Origin: Asterochloris sp. CNOR1
Lineage: Eukaryota; Chlorophyta; Trebouxiophyceae; Trebouxiales; Trebouxiaceae
NCBI GenBank assembly: GCA_963969365.1
Contig: OZ017753.1
Location: 1,426,001 to 1,490,000 of the forward strand
Direction of reading: 5' to 3'
Length of the DNA stretch: 64,000 nt
Below are positions 12,301 to 22,288 of the stretch, in pieces. The position numbers and the translations under genes were made by a program. Within the stretch, counting starts at the first letter, position 1; the number at the start of each line of letters is the position of its first letter. The notes under the pieces were generated by a model. It had not been told where the DNA came from, did no database searches, and saw only the letters and a list, made by a program, of their open reading frames with translations.

Positions 12301-13167
12301 CATTGTTGCTATGAGTCCATTGCACTGCCCAGCCAAGGGTCAGCTGTGCTGTGTGCCAGACTGCTGGGGTTCAGGCAGCAACCTGATCACCAGGTTTTCC
12401 CCTCTAAATGGCTGCAGCTGTCAAGGCCTCCGGCTCCCTGCACGTCCAACAGCCATTGATCAAGTGGCAGCAGGCAGTCAAAGGGGCAGTCAGGTTTGAG
12501 CAGGTGGTCAAGGAGTCAGTTATTGTCCTGCAAATCATGGAGCAGAACACTCGACGCCTGCTCAAGGTCAGGTGCAGGCCTAGGCACGCATCGTGTCTTT
12601 GGCAGGGCAGCAATTGCAACGCCCAGTCCCAGGCTGGCCTGATTTAGCATTCTTGCCTTGGCGGCACCCTGAACACAACTGCAGCCAACTACAAAGTACA
12701 TGGCTGCTTTGTCCTCCAGAGGATGATGTTGTAGGATGAAGATGAGTGCCATGGTGCAGGAGGATTATATGCGCGCTGAGTTCCTGATGGCCAATGAGCT
12801 CATCAGTGTCATTCTAGCCGCTGTGGTGGAGCAGCCTGCCATCAGCACAATTCTGCGTGAGCTGCAGTCTGAGGTTGGCAATGAAATCCATATACATTCC
12901 ACAGCTCGCTTCATCAGGTGAGCTGCAACTTGGGCCCCACGCATTTGAGTCTGAGATGTAGCGCAGGCTGAGGGTGTCACCTGCAGGGAAGGAGAGGTTC
13001 TCACAATGAACGAGCTCATGCTGAGGGCCAGGCAGCGCCTGGAAATAGTGATTGGCTACAGATTGTCTGGTCAGCGGCATCCCACCTTGAACCCAAAGGG
13101 CCGTGATGAAAGGAATCTGAGCAGGAGATCCATCGAGCATGTCATCGTCATAGCTGCCTCTGCCTGA
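6319..13167 (+). CDS. CASTOR/POLLUX (DMI1)-type cation channel
   Basis: About 17 exons spread over 6.8 kb. The first exon encodes MMPAQRLLLKQ and a membrane helix (VAVIWLIFVGTVLG). Later exons give helix LLAGTMLLSLFGGI (near 7260), a pore-region exon (7590-7766) and helix ILAVCISIGGSLVTA. Then come two RCK-type Rossmann modules: EHILVLGWSNKLLR and VIMAERDKTEME with CRSGDPLL; later MVLFLGWPDDLP and IVIFREDGSRP, and RSLACLLLLRHIQ. The C-terminus is LMLRARQRLEIVIGYRL ending VIVIAASA. This order matches plant DMI1/CASTOR/POLLUX, nuclear-envelope channels that support calcium signalling. The pore differs: where the family has ADSG/ADAG, this protein reads EAAA (WRFAEAAASK). Its role in an alga is unknown. 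The stop (13165-13167) lies 31 bp from the convergent POP4 stop. Confidence 0.88.
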
Positions 13168-13198
13168 AACAGTGTTTGCAGTGAGAAAGGGCAACTTC

Positions 13199-14486
13199 TC
13201 ATGTCAGCACCCTCTCCTGGCTGAAGCCTGTGCCATGGAGGGTGACCTCCTTGTCCCAGCCTGCCAACACTTTGAAGTCTGTTCCTGCTTTTGGTATCTG
13301 GCGTACTTTGTCGCTCTCATCAATGATGGTGAATGTATTAGCTGCATCCTTGATGACAATGCCCTTTGCCCCTGTGTGGCGTGGCTGTCTGGACTTGACA
13401 ACTTGCAGCATGGCTCCATGGTAGTCAGCCCCCAGCAGCAGTCCTGCCAAATTACGGCCTCTTGACAGCAGACCAGAGATGTACTGCTTCCATAGCTGAT
13501 GGAGTGACAGGAACAGCTGGTACCTGTAGGCAAAAGCTGTGGTGTGCTGAGCACAATGCACAGCTGAAGTTGATGGCAAGCAGCACCAGCAGTGCACACC
13601 CAGGCAGCTAAGCACAGAGGCTGCCGGTGCTTAGCCCCAGCAGTTTGCTGTACGCCATGCAGCTCACTTTTGATGCTCTGCGGTCAGCTGATACAGGCCC
13701 AGCTGGTGCTGCTCCCGTTTTGGGGCCAACTGCTTGCTGCGGGTGAATTGCTTTGCTGCTGCCTTGGCACCTGACAAAGTGGTTGTGGGGTTGTCCAGCA
13801 TCAGATTCTGCAGCATGGCGCAGTGGCAGCATCAGTACGGGTTGAGGCTAGCTGCTGCTTTGAATTGAGGAGAACACCAAAGCTCAGAGTCACAGCATTG
13901 GGTGCCTGATGAAGCAGGATGCTGGGCAGCAGGGGACAGGGCAGCACTGCACGCTCACCCTGTCCTGCACGCGCAGGCTGACATTCGTCCTGCTGTCAGC
14001 TTTGGGGTTGGTGCGAACTGCCTTTGCCAGGATGCTGTCCACAAGGCTGCCCTGGCCCTGCACCTCTGACAACTACAACAACGAACACAATGCTTCATCA
14101 CGTTTGAAGGCAACTTGAGGCATGTGTGGCCTGAGGAGGCACTGTGGCCTGAGGAGGCACTGTGGCCTGAGGCAACTGCCACCTGTCCGAGCTGTTGCGC
14201 CTGCAGGGCCAGCCCAAGCCAGCCTGCCAGAAGGAGGGCTGCTGGTGGTGCAGCCTACAGGACGGGCGCCCACCTGCAGTGCCTTGGCCAGAGGGCCTGA
14301 CAACAGTTCCTGAGACAGGGCCTGGTAGGCTGCCACCTGGGTTACAGCATTGGGCGATGGCCTGCTTGGACCAGCATCTGTGTCGGCCTGCCTCAAAGCC
14401 TGCTGCTTGGGTGGCCTTGCGCTGTCCTGCTTGGACCGCTTGCTGCTGGCTGCAGATGGGTAAGGGTCGCTCAGCAGTGAGGTCAT
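13199..14486 (-). CDS. POP4: Ribonuclease P/MRP protein subunit p29 (POP4)
   Basis: At least five exons on the minus strand. Exon 1 begins MTSLLSDPYPSAASSKRSKQ, a basic, Ser-rich start. A middle exon near 13980-14050 holds SLVDSILAKAVR. The next (about 13670-13810) has LMLDNPTTTL and a Lys-rich helix reading KREQHQLGLYQL. The last exon (13524-13199) runs YQLFLSLHQLWKQYI, GLLLGADYHGAML, GAKGIVIKDAANTFTII, DKVRQIPKAGTDF and ends HGTGFSQERVLT. This is the Rpp29/Pop4 fold (an Sm-like barrel), which binds RNase P RNA and the p21 subunit in tRNA 5'-end processing. A three-copy 18-bp tandem repeat lies in an intron near 14126. Exon 2 edges are uncertain. Confidence 0.85.
14126..14178. repeat. 18-bp tandem repeat, about three copies
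   Basis: The unit TGTGGCCTGAGGAGGCAC is present twice perfectly, followed by a shortened third copy. It sits in a POP4 intron. It also reads as an open frame on both strands, but no splice phase links it to the exons. Confidence 0.8.
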
Positions 14487-14489
14487 CCA

Positions 14490-14886
14490 CAGTGGCCTAC
14501 ACGTGCAGTGCCTGCAACTCGCATGTCAGCAGTTCCGCACCCCTCAAGCTGGCATCAAGAGCTGCCAACCTGCAGGCATGCACTAGCAAACTGAGCAAGT
14601 TGCATGACCATATGAGCTGCTGTTAGGCAAGCCCAAACCTGCGTTTCTTGGCTGACGATTGCAGGTTACTCTCGGTTTGATTCATCACACGGTCTGTGGA
14701 TTGGCCGATGCCGGTAGACGGGTAACAGTTGCTCACTCCTATTGATGATCACTGACAAATCAGCTCACAAGTAGTCAGATGGGACCACTTCGGGCCAATT
14801 GAACAAGAATAGCTGCCTACACGGAAAGCCTACTGGATGAGCTACTGGATTAGCTAGACACTGGGCTGCAATCTGCAGGGTGGTAT
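14490..14886. other. POP4 to cyanase spacer
   Basis: Upstream of POP4 and downstream of cyanase, both on minus. It should hold the POP4 promoter and the cyanase 3' UTR. Nothing coding is supported. Confidence 0.4.
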
Positions 14887-16643
14887 CTATTTGGGAGGCT
14901 TTGCAGTGTTGTCCTCAACCTTCTGCTCCACATGAGGCAGGAACTGCAGGGCAGCGCACTCACTTGGGGCTGTTTCTGAGGAGGTGGCCAAAGCAGCAAG
15001 TGAACCTCTGCTAACCTTGCCATTGAGGCTGATCACCAGCCGCTTCTCGCCCTGCTTGCCCTGGATCACATCGATGGTGGCGTACATGTCCTGCAGCAAG
15101 CAGAATTGCTGTAACTGTCAGGTGCAATCTGCAGTACACGGGTGCACATGCCAGGGGTCCTGCAATGGCTCCACCCCCCAATCCCACAAAGATCTGTCGA
15201 GGACAGGGGACCTTGCTGCATGTTGGTGCAGGCTGCACTTTCAGAGACAGGCAGCATGGCTTACAATGGCTGACATGATGCCGTCGCCGCACTCCTCGTT
15301 CATGATGGCCTGCAGAGGCACGCTGCTGCTCATTCAAAGGGGCTACTGCATGCCCCCGCCAGGCACCATCATGCTAGCCGATGTGCTTGCCCGTCAGCAT
15401 CAGAGCTCTGGAAATCAAGGCACTGCACATCGAACAACTGCTTGCTTGTTGCAAAAAAGTTGTTCGCCCTCCGCCAGCAAGTCACCTTGATAGCCTCTCC
15501 GTAGTGTAGCACTGCCTCTGTTGTCCTGCAGGTGCATGGGCCAGGGGGTCACTGCTTGCCCTTTTACACAAAGCTGCTGCCCTCAACCATCACAGCCCTG
15601 GAGTGCATGCACACACAAGCTCCATGGCCACAATCACAGATGGGCCGTACAGAGCAGTGCCAACAGTGAGGGTCTGCATGCATGTCTGTGGATGTGTTCC
15701 CTGTATGATGGCCTCAGCTCAAGTGGACTTGCTGCCCAACTCGCACCCACCACTTCTCACGCATATCCCCAAAGAGCTGGCATAGCCACTTGCCGGTAGA
15801 TGTGGGGCTCCTGCTTGATCATGGGGTCAAAGCTACGCATGGGGCAGCGCTTCATGATGCTGATGTGCTCGTCGGTCAGGCCAGGGACAGCCTGCCTCAG
15901 CTTGTCCACTGTGCTTTCCTTCAGCTGAGCCTGTAGGCAGCAACAGTTGGGCAAGTTGCAGCAGCAGTGTGTGGCTATGCCCACCGGGCAGGCAACTTGA
16001 AGCAGCAGCCTTGAGCTTAACCGGCAGGAGCACCACATAGCACCAGGTGCAGCTGCAGCTCTTAGGCCTTGAGGGCAGGTGCTTGCTGGAGCTGCATGCT
16101 CCTGTTGACAAGCTCACAGGCAGGCAGCTGGAGGGCAGAGCCATGTTGCCTGCATGGCCTGACAAGGCCCCACTGCAGAAGCACAGCCAGGAGGGTGCAC
16201 GTTATGTCAAGAACTTCCTCAGCAGCCTCGAGAAAGGCCACGAGCCTATATGCAGGGACTGGCTGCCACCTGATTGTAGAACAGCTGGGCAGTGTAGGCA
16301 TTGGTGAGGCCCAGCTCCTTGCCAAGCTGGGTAAAGGTCTTCCCTGCAGGCAAGGGCAGCGCATTCAGCCCCTCAGGTGCCAACCAGCTCACCAGCCCAA
16401 ATGAAGGCATGCACAAGCAGGGTGCAGCCTGCCTGTGGCCTCTTTGGCTGCGATCAGCTCACTGACGAGGTGCTTCTTGCCTGCATAGGAGCGGGTGATA
16501 CCCGTCAGTGCCAGAGGCTCAGTGTGTGTTGGCTGGCCAAAACGCTAGATAGGGCAAGAGTTGCAGATTGATCAGGCATCCTGACTGAGCTCACCTTGGC
16601 TGTCAGGCAAGCTGGTGAAGGAAGGCTGGATCTTGTCTGCCAT
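14887..16643 (-). CDS. cynS: Cyanate hydratase (cyanase)
   Basis: Eight short exons join to about 175 residues, the usual cyanase length. The N-terminal helical DNA-binding-like domain reads KKHLVSELIAAKEATGKTF and LGKELGLTNAYTAQLFYNQ. The catalytic domain follows: MRSFDPMIKQEPHIYR, then LHYGEAIK, NEECGDGIMSAID, GEKRLVISLNGKFLP. The catalytic triad known from E. coli (Arg96, Glu99, Ser122) is conserved as the Arg of IYR, the Glu of TTE three residues later, and the Ser of IMSAI. The enzyme converts cyanate and bicarbonate to ammonia and CO2 (via carbamate), detoxifying cyanate and giving usable nitrogen. At least one intron (after HIYR) has a GC donor, GCAAGT; the exon 2 donor may be GC as well. 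The many introns rule out bacterial contamination. Confidence 0.9.
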
Positions 16644-17057
16644 GGCAACAGTGCCAGTCCCAAATGACCTCCTACGCTGCCTGGTCGGGACCAGGGCGCT
16701 CTGTACAGCACAAACCCTCTGTCATGCATGGCAACTGTGACGTGACTCAGGACTGAAGGCCTTCTGGAGCACTCCAGCCAAAGGAACCTGAAGCAATGCT
16801 CATGGCACCAGTTTACATACAGCCTTTGAAGGGAACAGCGGCAGGCAATCACCTGGTGCACAGCAGGCTGTGAGGTCAACCTTTGGAGGCTTCTTGCATG
16901 GGAGCACAGGACGCCCTTCATGGTGCAGCAGGTGATCTGGAAGGCTGACAGAGTGAGTGAGGGTGCGCAACAGATGTTCAAGAAGATGGGGTTGATCACA
17001 TTGACCTGACATGACAAATAGTGACAAAACAGCCTGTCTTGGCAGCATGGAGGTCAC
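16644..17057. other. Divergent promoter region, cyanase and dehydrogenase
   Basis: A 414-bp gap between the divergent cyanase (minus) and 2-hydroxyacid dehydrogenase (plus) start codons. It contains a long minus-strand open frame without homology or splice support, so I read it as promoter and 5' UTR DNA. Confidence 0.4.
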
Positions 17058-19566
17058 ATGGCAACATTCCTGACTAAAATGGCACCCAAGATGACCAGAG
17101 TACTGTTTTGTGGCAATGAGTTCACATGGAGCTACCAATTCACAAAGGAGGCTCTGGCCAAGCATGCAGACATCGAAGTGTGCTTTGGTACCAATCTGAG
17201 CAGCATGCCGCTGCCACTATGTGCAGCCTTCACTCCTGCTGCAGGTGCTCAGATGTGAGCGCTCAGAGGTGCCAGACAGGATTCAAGATGTGCAGGTGGC
17301 CATCCCTTTCATGGCGCGTATTGATGACGAGACAATGGAGCGTGCCCCAGCGCTCAAGCTCGTTTTGCAGTATGGCGTGGGGGTGGAGGGCATTGACATG
17401 GCTGCCGTGAGCTGATTGCTGCACGCTCCACAGCCCTGTCCTGTGTGGTGCATGCCAGCTGCAGCACACATGGCACTCTCACCCTGCTTGCACTGTGTTG
17501 CGCTGCAGGCCACCCGGCGAGGCGTGTGGGTGTCCAACATCCTCAGCGCCGGCACGGGCAATGCTCTGTCCTGCGCCGAGCATGCCATCTACCTCGCGCT
17601 GGCCACCCTGCGCGACCAGAACAGCATGGCTGCCTCCATTCAACGCCAGCGGCTGGGTGTGCCCCTGGGGCAGACCCTGTATGGCAAGACTGTGCTGATT
17701 GTGGGCTTCGGCAACATTGCCAAGGAGCTCATACCCAGGTGGGCAGCACTGTGCTGCTGCCCGGTGGCGGCTGCAGCGCCCTGCACTGTGCCCTTCCCCC
17801 TCCAGTGCATGACGGTGGCTGCAGTACATCATCTGCTGACACAGCACCTGCTTTGCAACAAGCTCTGCGGACAGGTGGCCGGCACTACGATGCTACACAG
17901 TGCTGGCTGCAGCGTTCTACACTATGCACTGAAGTGCTGTTACGCTCGAATTGCTGGAGGGCAGCTGCAGCACTCCTCTTCAGGCTGTGCAGCAGCATCA
18001 AGTTCACCACAGCCCAAACCCCATGCGTGTCGCCAGCAGGCAAGCAGCCCCACATGGGATGTGGCTGAGCGCTTGTATTGCCCTGCGCCACGCTCCCCTG
18101 GCTCCTTGTGGGCTGCAGCCCTGCTGCACCAAATGCAGCGCAGCTTGTCATGTTTGCGACATGCTCACCGCCAGCACTGCAAGCAGCGCTGCACCTCTTG
18201 CCCGTCATCAGGCTCACCTGGTGCTTAGGGGTGCTGTGCATGCTGTGCGCTGCATGGACAGGAACAGGGTCTGGCCCAGCTGTTGGCTACCAGGTCATCA
18301 ACATGCTGCCTGCAAAGGTGAGGGATGTAAGGACTGATCAAGCTGATAGCTGCTTTTCTGTCAGTGCCTGAGCAGGCATGCGAGGGGGGCCATGGGCCCA
18401 GCACTTGAGACTCGCCATGGCGGAAAGTGGGTGGGGTGCGAAGACCATCCAGTCTGGCAGAAAGGGCTTGCTGCAGCTTGCTGCAGCTTGCTGCATGAGG
18501 GTGCAAACTTACAGTGGAGGTGTGCCAAAGCTGGAAGCCTCTAGTCTGGATGTTGCTGCAGTGAGGACTGCAGCCCTTGGGCTTTTCCCCACAATGTATG
18601 TTGGGCAGTGCCCGAAGCTGGCAGCCATCCCAGTAAACAGGCAAGTTTGCCATTCTCCTGTGACATTGCCTGCCTCTGCATGCAGGCTGCAGCCCTTTGG
18701 CTGCCTTTTGCTGTGCGTGCGACGCAGCCCCTGGGGCCAGCAACCTACAGAAGCTGTCCTGGAGCAGCAGCTGCATGGGACAGGCACCTGGCAGGACCTG
18801 CACACCATGGCTGCCAAGGCAGACATCATCGCCATGACCTGCTCGCAGACGCCCGAGACCAAGGGCATGGTTGATAGCAAGCTGCTGGCTGCCTGCAAGC
18901 CCGGCGTGCGCATTGTGAACGTTGCCAGAGGTCGGCCATCAGACCTTGTCTGGGCCTGTTGCTGCTGCCTGTGCACCAGCGCACTGCATTCTCGTAGGGG
19001 CTGCAGTGCAGCTGTTGAATGGCTCGTGAGGCTCAGGTCCAGTCACAAGTGCTGCATGTCATCATGGCTGCCTCAGCCCTACGCCTGACGGTGAACTGCA
19101 AGCACCACACTCCATGCTACCTGCAGGAGGCCTCCTAGATTATGATGCTGTCAAGGCTGCTCTGCAGTCTGGTCAGCTAGGAGGCCTGGGGCTTGATGTC
19201 TTTGCGTATGAGCCTGTGGACCCAGAAGACGCCCTGGCGCAGCACCCTAAGTGAGGGCTGCTGAGATCTTGTTCTTGACTGTTTTGCTGCCAGCTTTGGC
19301 CATGACGCCAAGTGCAGCTGCTGGCAATTCCATCACCTTGGGATGTGCCTGCAGGGTTGTGCTGACGCCTCACATTGCTGGTGTCACTGAAATGAGCTAC
19401 AGGAACATGGCTGAGATAGTTGCACAGGAAGTGCTGCAGATACATCAAGGTGGGGGTGCCATTTCTGCTCCATTGCAGGACATGCAGCTCTGCCTGCTCC
19501 AGTAATGCCTATTGTGTGTGCCGTGCAGGGAAGCCCCCACTTCGCCACCTAAACCAACTCAGCTAA
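17058..19566 (+). CDS. D-isomer-specific 2-hydroxyacid dehydrogenase
   Basis: Seven or more exons. The start is MATFLTKMAPKMTRVLFCGNE; a second Met in frame at 17079 is also possible. The substrate domain contains VAIPFMARIDDETMERA and LVLQYGVGVEGIDM. The hinge and NAD domain follow: TGNALSCAEHAIYLALATLR, KTVLIVGFGNIAKEL (Rossmann GxGxxA), then ADIIAMTCSQTPET. The catalytic triad is visible: Arg in NVARGG, Glu in DVFAYEPVDPED, His in LTPHIAGVTE. It ends KPPLRHLNQLS. There is no ACT domain, so it is not a typical phosphoglycerate dehydrogenase. The closest pattern I recall is the plant At1g72190-like group of uncharacterised NAD(P)-dependent 2-oxoacid reductases. A large intron (17740-18690) holds a repeated GCTTGCTGCA near 18468. 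Confidence 0.85.
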
Positions 19567-19739
19567 CAGCGCAGCAACTCGTGATCTTGGAAGCCTGCCT
19601 GCTGACTGACAGCCCAACACGCAATAGAGACTAGCAGAATCCCTGTGACTTGTGACATGCAGAAGACAAGGTGTGCCATGTCAGACCAGGCTTGTGCTAC
19701 ACAGCCAGGCATTTTCATTGCTCAACGTTTAGATGAGAC

Positions 19740-20710
19740 CATCACTTGGAGATGTCATACTTGGCAGCCTCCTGCACTGTGGGAGTCTGCTGCGGCTCTG
19801 TGGCATGGGGTTGGGCATACATGGCCTTGTCATCGTTGGGGACGTCGCCCAGGTGTCGCCGGGTGCCATCCTGCTCAACCACCTGGCCCACGCCGCCCAC
19901 AGGCTACATGCAAAGCGAGAGTGAATGAGCATCAAGCTTCCAAAGTAAGTCTACACACGAGGCTGGGACTGGCTGCAAAGCGGGCCAGGTGCATTCTGAA
20001 CAGCTTCAGCTGAGTAATCAGGGACGCCGCTTCCTCATTTCATGGCTTGGCTGGGGTCGGCAATGGCTGGGTCAAACTGCTCCACGTTGGCAGGGGTTTG
20101 GCTGGCCACCAGGCTGCTGTTGGGCTGCTCAGGCAGGCTGTGGGGGCTGGTGCGCTCGTCCACAAAGTGGTGGACCTCAGGGGCTGCAGCCATCTGGGCC
20201 ACGCCGCCCGTATGTGGCTGCACATGCAGAGAGAGCACATGCATGCTGCGGTGCTCACGGGATCCCATTGCAGGCAGTATCCAGGCATAGGCAGACAGGT
20301 GGCAGGCATGAGCATACTGAGAGACATGTTGCCGCAGTGCTCTCAAGGATTTGCATGAGTGTACCGCTTGATGACACAGCAGAACAGCACAGCTGCTGCC
20401 CGCCTTCTTACGGCTTGCGCTGGACATCCCTGTGTGTCTCAGCCAGTGATGATGGTCCTTGGCACATGCTGTGCAAAGTTGATGCAGGCCTCACCGCGTA
20501 GCCCGTGCCTGCTGCGCCTGTCATGCCTGGCTGGTTGCGCATATTGGCCGTGTTGCCACTAGCAGCTGCAGGTCCTGACGTGCCCACATTGGCGGCCCAG
20601 GCATTCACTTGCGTCCCTGCGCCAGCCTGAAGGCCAGCATTTTTGGTACCAGCAGCACTTCCTTCTGCCTGAGTGTTCGTGCCATTTGGAGTGCCTGTGA
20701 CTGAAGCCAT
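19740..20710 (-). CDS. Small hydrophilic protein with two candidate last exons
   Basis: Exon 1 (20710 to about 20498) encodes a Gly/Ala/Asn/Thr-rich hydrophilic start, MASVTGTPNGTNTQAEG, with no membrane helix, ending at a GT donor after GTGYA. Two downstream exons both accept in the same phase. One (about 20214-20035) begins PHTGGVAQMAAAPEVHH and ends DPSQAMK-stop. The other (about 19907-19746) begins PVGGVGQVVEQDGT and ends EAAKYDISK-stop. Both open with P-x-(x)GGV-x-Q after a similar acceptor, so they look like duplicated terminal exons that could be spliced as alternatives. The composition resembles LEA-type or other disordered stress proteins, but I recognise no family motif. Confidence 0.5.
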
Positions 20711-22288
20711 TCAATCGACCTGCACAGTGTCCAGTTGAGATTGACTGGCAGGTGCGGTCAATGCAGTACGATTGGCGGGAGTGCAGGGCTGTACTCACTC
20801 TCGATGGACCGGTACGGGCGACAAGTCAGGTCGGATGCTTGGCAGGGAGCACTGCAGCTTCGCTCTGGCTTTAAATGCCTGACTTTAGTATTCCACCCAT
20901 GTATGTCACAGCAGGGGCATCTGCAACTGCTAGCCTGTTGTGAAACACTTGCCAAACGTCGCTTGGCCCCACGAGGTCCTGTACTCAGGTTACTTGCGCT
21001 GCTGCTGCCAGCACTGGGAAGCAGCACATCACACCTAACAGCGCTACAAGCTCCCTGGAACATGTTGCAGAAGCCCACAGTCACCGAGGGCGGCGTTGTA
21101 GTGGTGGACATGAAGTGCTCCCTGTCCTCACATTGTCAAACAAGGGCATGTGAATTCTGCACCGGAGGGAATTCTTCTTACTTGAACAAGCTGGACTGGT
21201 TTTAGACCTGAGCTCTCTGCTGCAATTTGCGGCATGCAGCCACTTACAGCTGTGCCATGACAGGGGGTGTCTGCTGCCAGCCTGCCAGCCCATCTGTGAT
21301 GTTGCAGAGCCTGGTGTGCACCTGCAGTCACTGCAACCTGGCCGAGGGGCAGGCACACTGCTATTGGGCGTGACATGAAGCCCCATGTGAACTCGGCGCA
21401 GCGGCTCCCTATAGGAAATTAGCTAATTTCACCCACAGGCAGGGAACGTGAGCTGTACTCCCCCTGCCTGCCTGCTCATAGCTTTGCAGAGCAATAACCC
21501 TTGTAGTTTCCAAGACAGGGCCATGCTTGGAATGCTGCACAATTTGGCTATGACGGAGACGATGTTTCTGTGTAGCACAGGAGCGTTCCTTCATGATCGA
21601 TCATGAAGGGCCTGTAGTTGCAGTGCTTCACGGTAGCTGCTGCTCTGCACACCTCCAATGCTAACAAGCAGGTAGACCAGCCACTTCCTGGTGGCAAACG
21701 GCTGGTGGACGCCCGGTCATTGCTGCTTGAAAGGGCAGGTTTGCAGGCGGCATCTGTAGATGTACAGCAAGATGTGCCCCTGCAGCTGCACGGCTCTTGC
21801 GCATGCCTCTGGGCCTGCTCTCGCGGGGAAGTGGCGCCAGCCTGTGTGCTGGTGCAGCAGCATGTGAGCGGGGCACTCTGTGGGATGAGAGAGCCCATGT
21901 ATGGCGGCACCTCAGCCTGCCTGAAAGCTCTTATTGCAACATGCATGCTTGGAAGTGCGGCTTGACTAGGGCTTTGACCAGCAAACCTGACGCAGATCCA
22001 GCTTCCGAGCTGAGCAGAAATGAAGAGGGGTGCAACCCATCGTCTGGGATATCTGCTCAATGCAAGATTGACACGTATGTGGCCCAAGTCGTGCTTACTT
22101 TGTTGTCATCCGGCAGCAGCTGAAGGGTGGATACCTCTTTGCAGGTTGCTGTGCTGCGCCAACAGAGGTTCAGACTGTCCGTGCAATGACTTGCTGTGCA
22201 CAGACACATCGAAATCACCTGGCAAGTCCAGAACTGCTGTAGAGCAGTGAGTCAACTGAACACCACCATCAACGTGTGCCTGATCCAT
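20711..22288. other. Long stretch with no recognised gene
   Basis: About 1.6 kb. Both strands carry moderate open frames (20758-21111 minus, 21618-21965 plus, 21548-22087 minus) but they overlap each other and match no family. It must contain the promoter and possibly a 5' exon of the AAA+ gene. A perfect 22-bp palindrome lies at 21588-21609. Confidence 0.35.
21588..21609. repeat. Perfect 22-bp palindrome
   Basis: CCTTCATGATC followed by its exact reverse complement, with no spacer. It lies about 680 bp upstream of the AAA+ ATPase start, outside any gene. It could be a dimeric transcription-factor site or a cruciform-forming sequence; its function is not shown by the sequence. Confidence 0.9.

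Noticed and set aside
16505-17017. 170-codon minus frame between cyanase and the dehydrogenase
   Set aside because: It overlaps the cyanase first exon out of frame, has no splice support and no homology.
18468-18497. GCTTGCTGCA repeated three times as a regulatory array
   Set aside because: Short low-complexity repeat inside a dehydrogenase intron; a microsatellite is the simpler reading.
17058-19566. D-3-phosphoglycerate dehydrogenase as the name for the dehydrogenase
   Set aside because: No ACT domain and the substrate-domain signature fits a different plant group.
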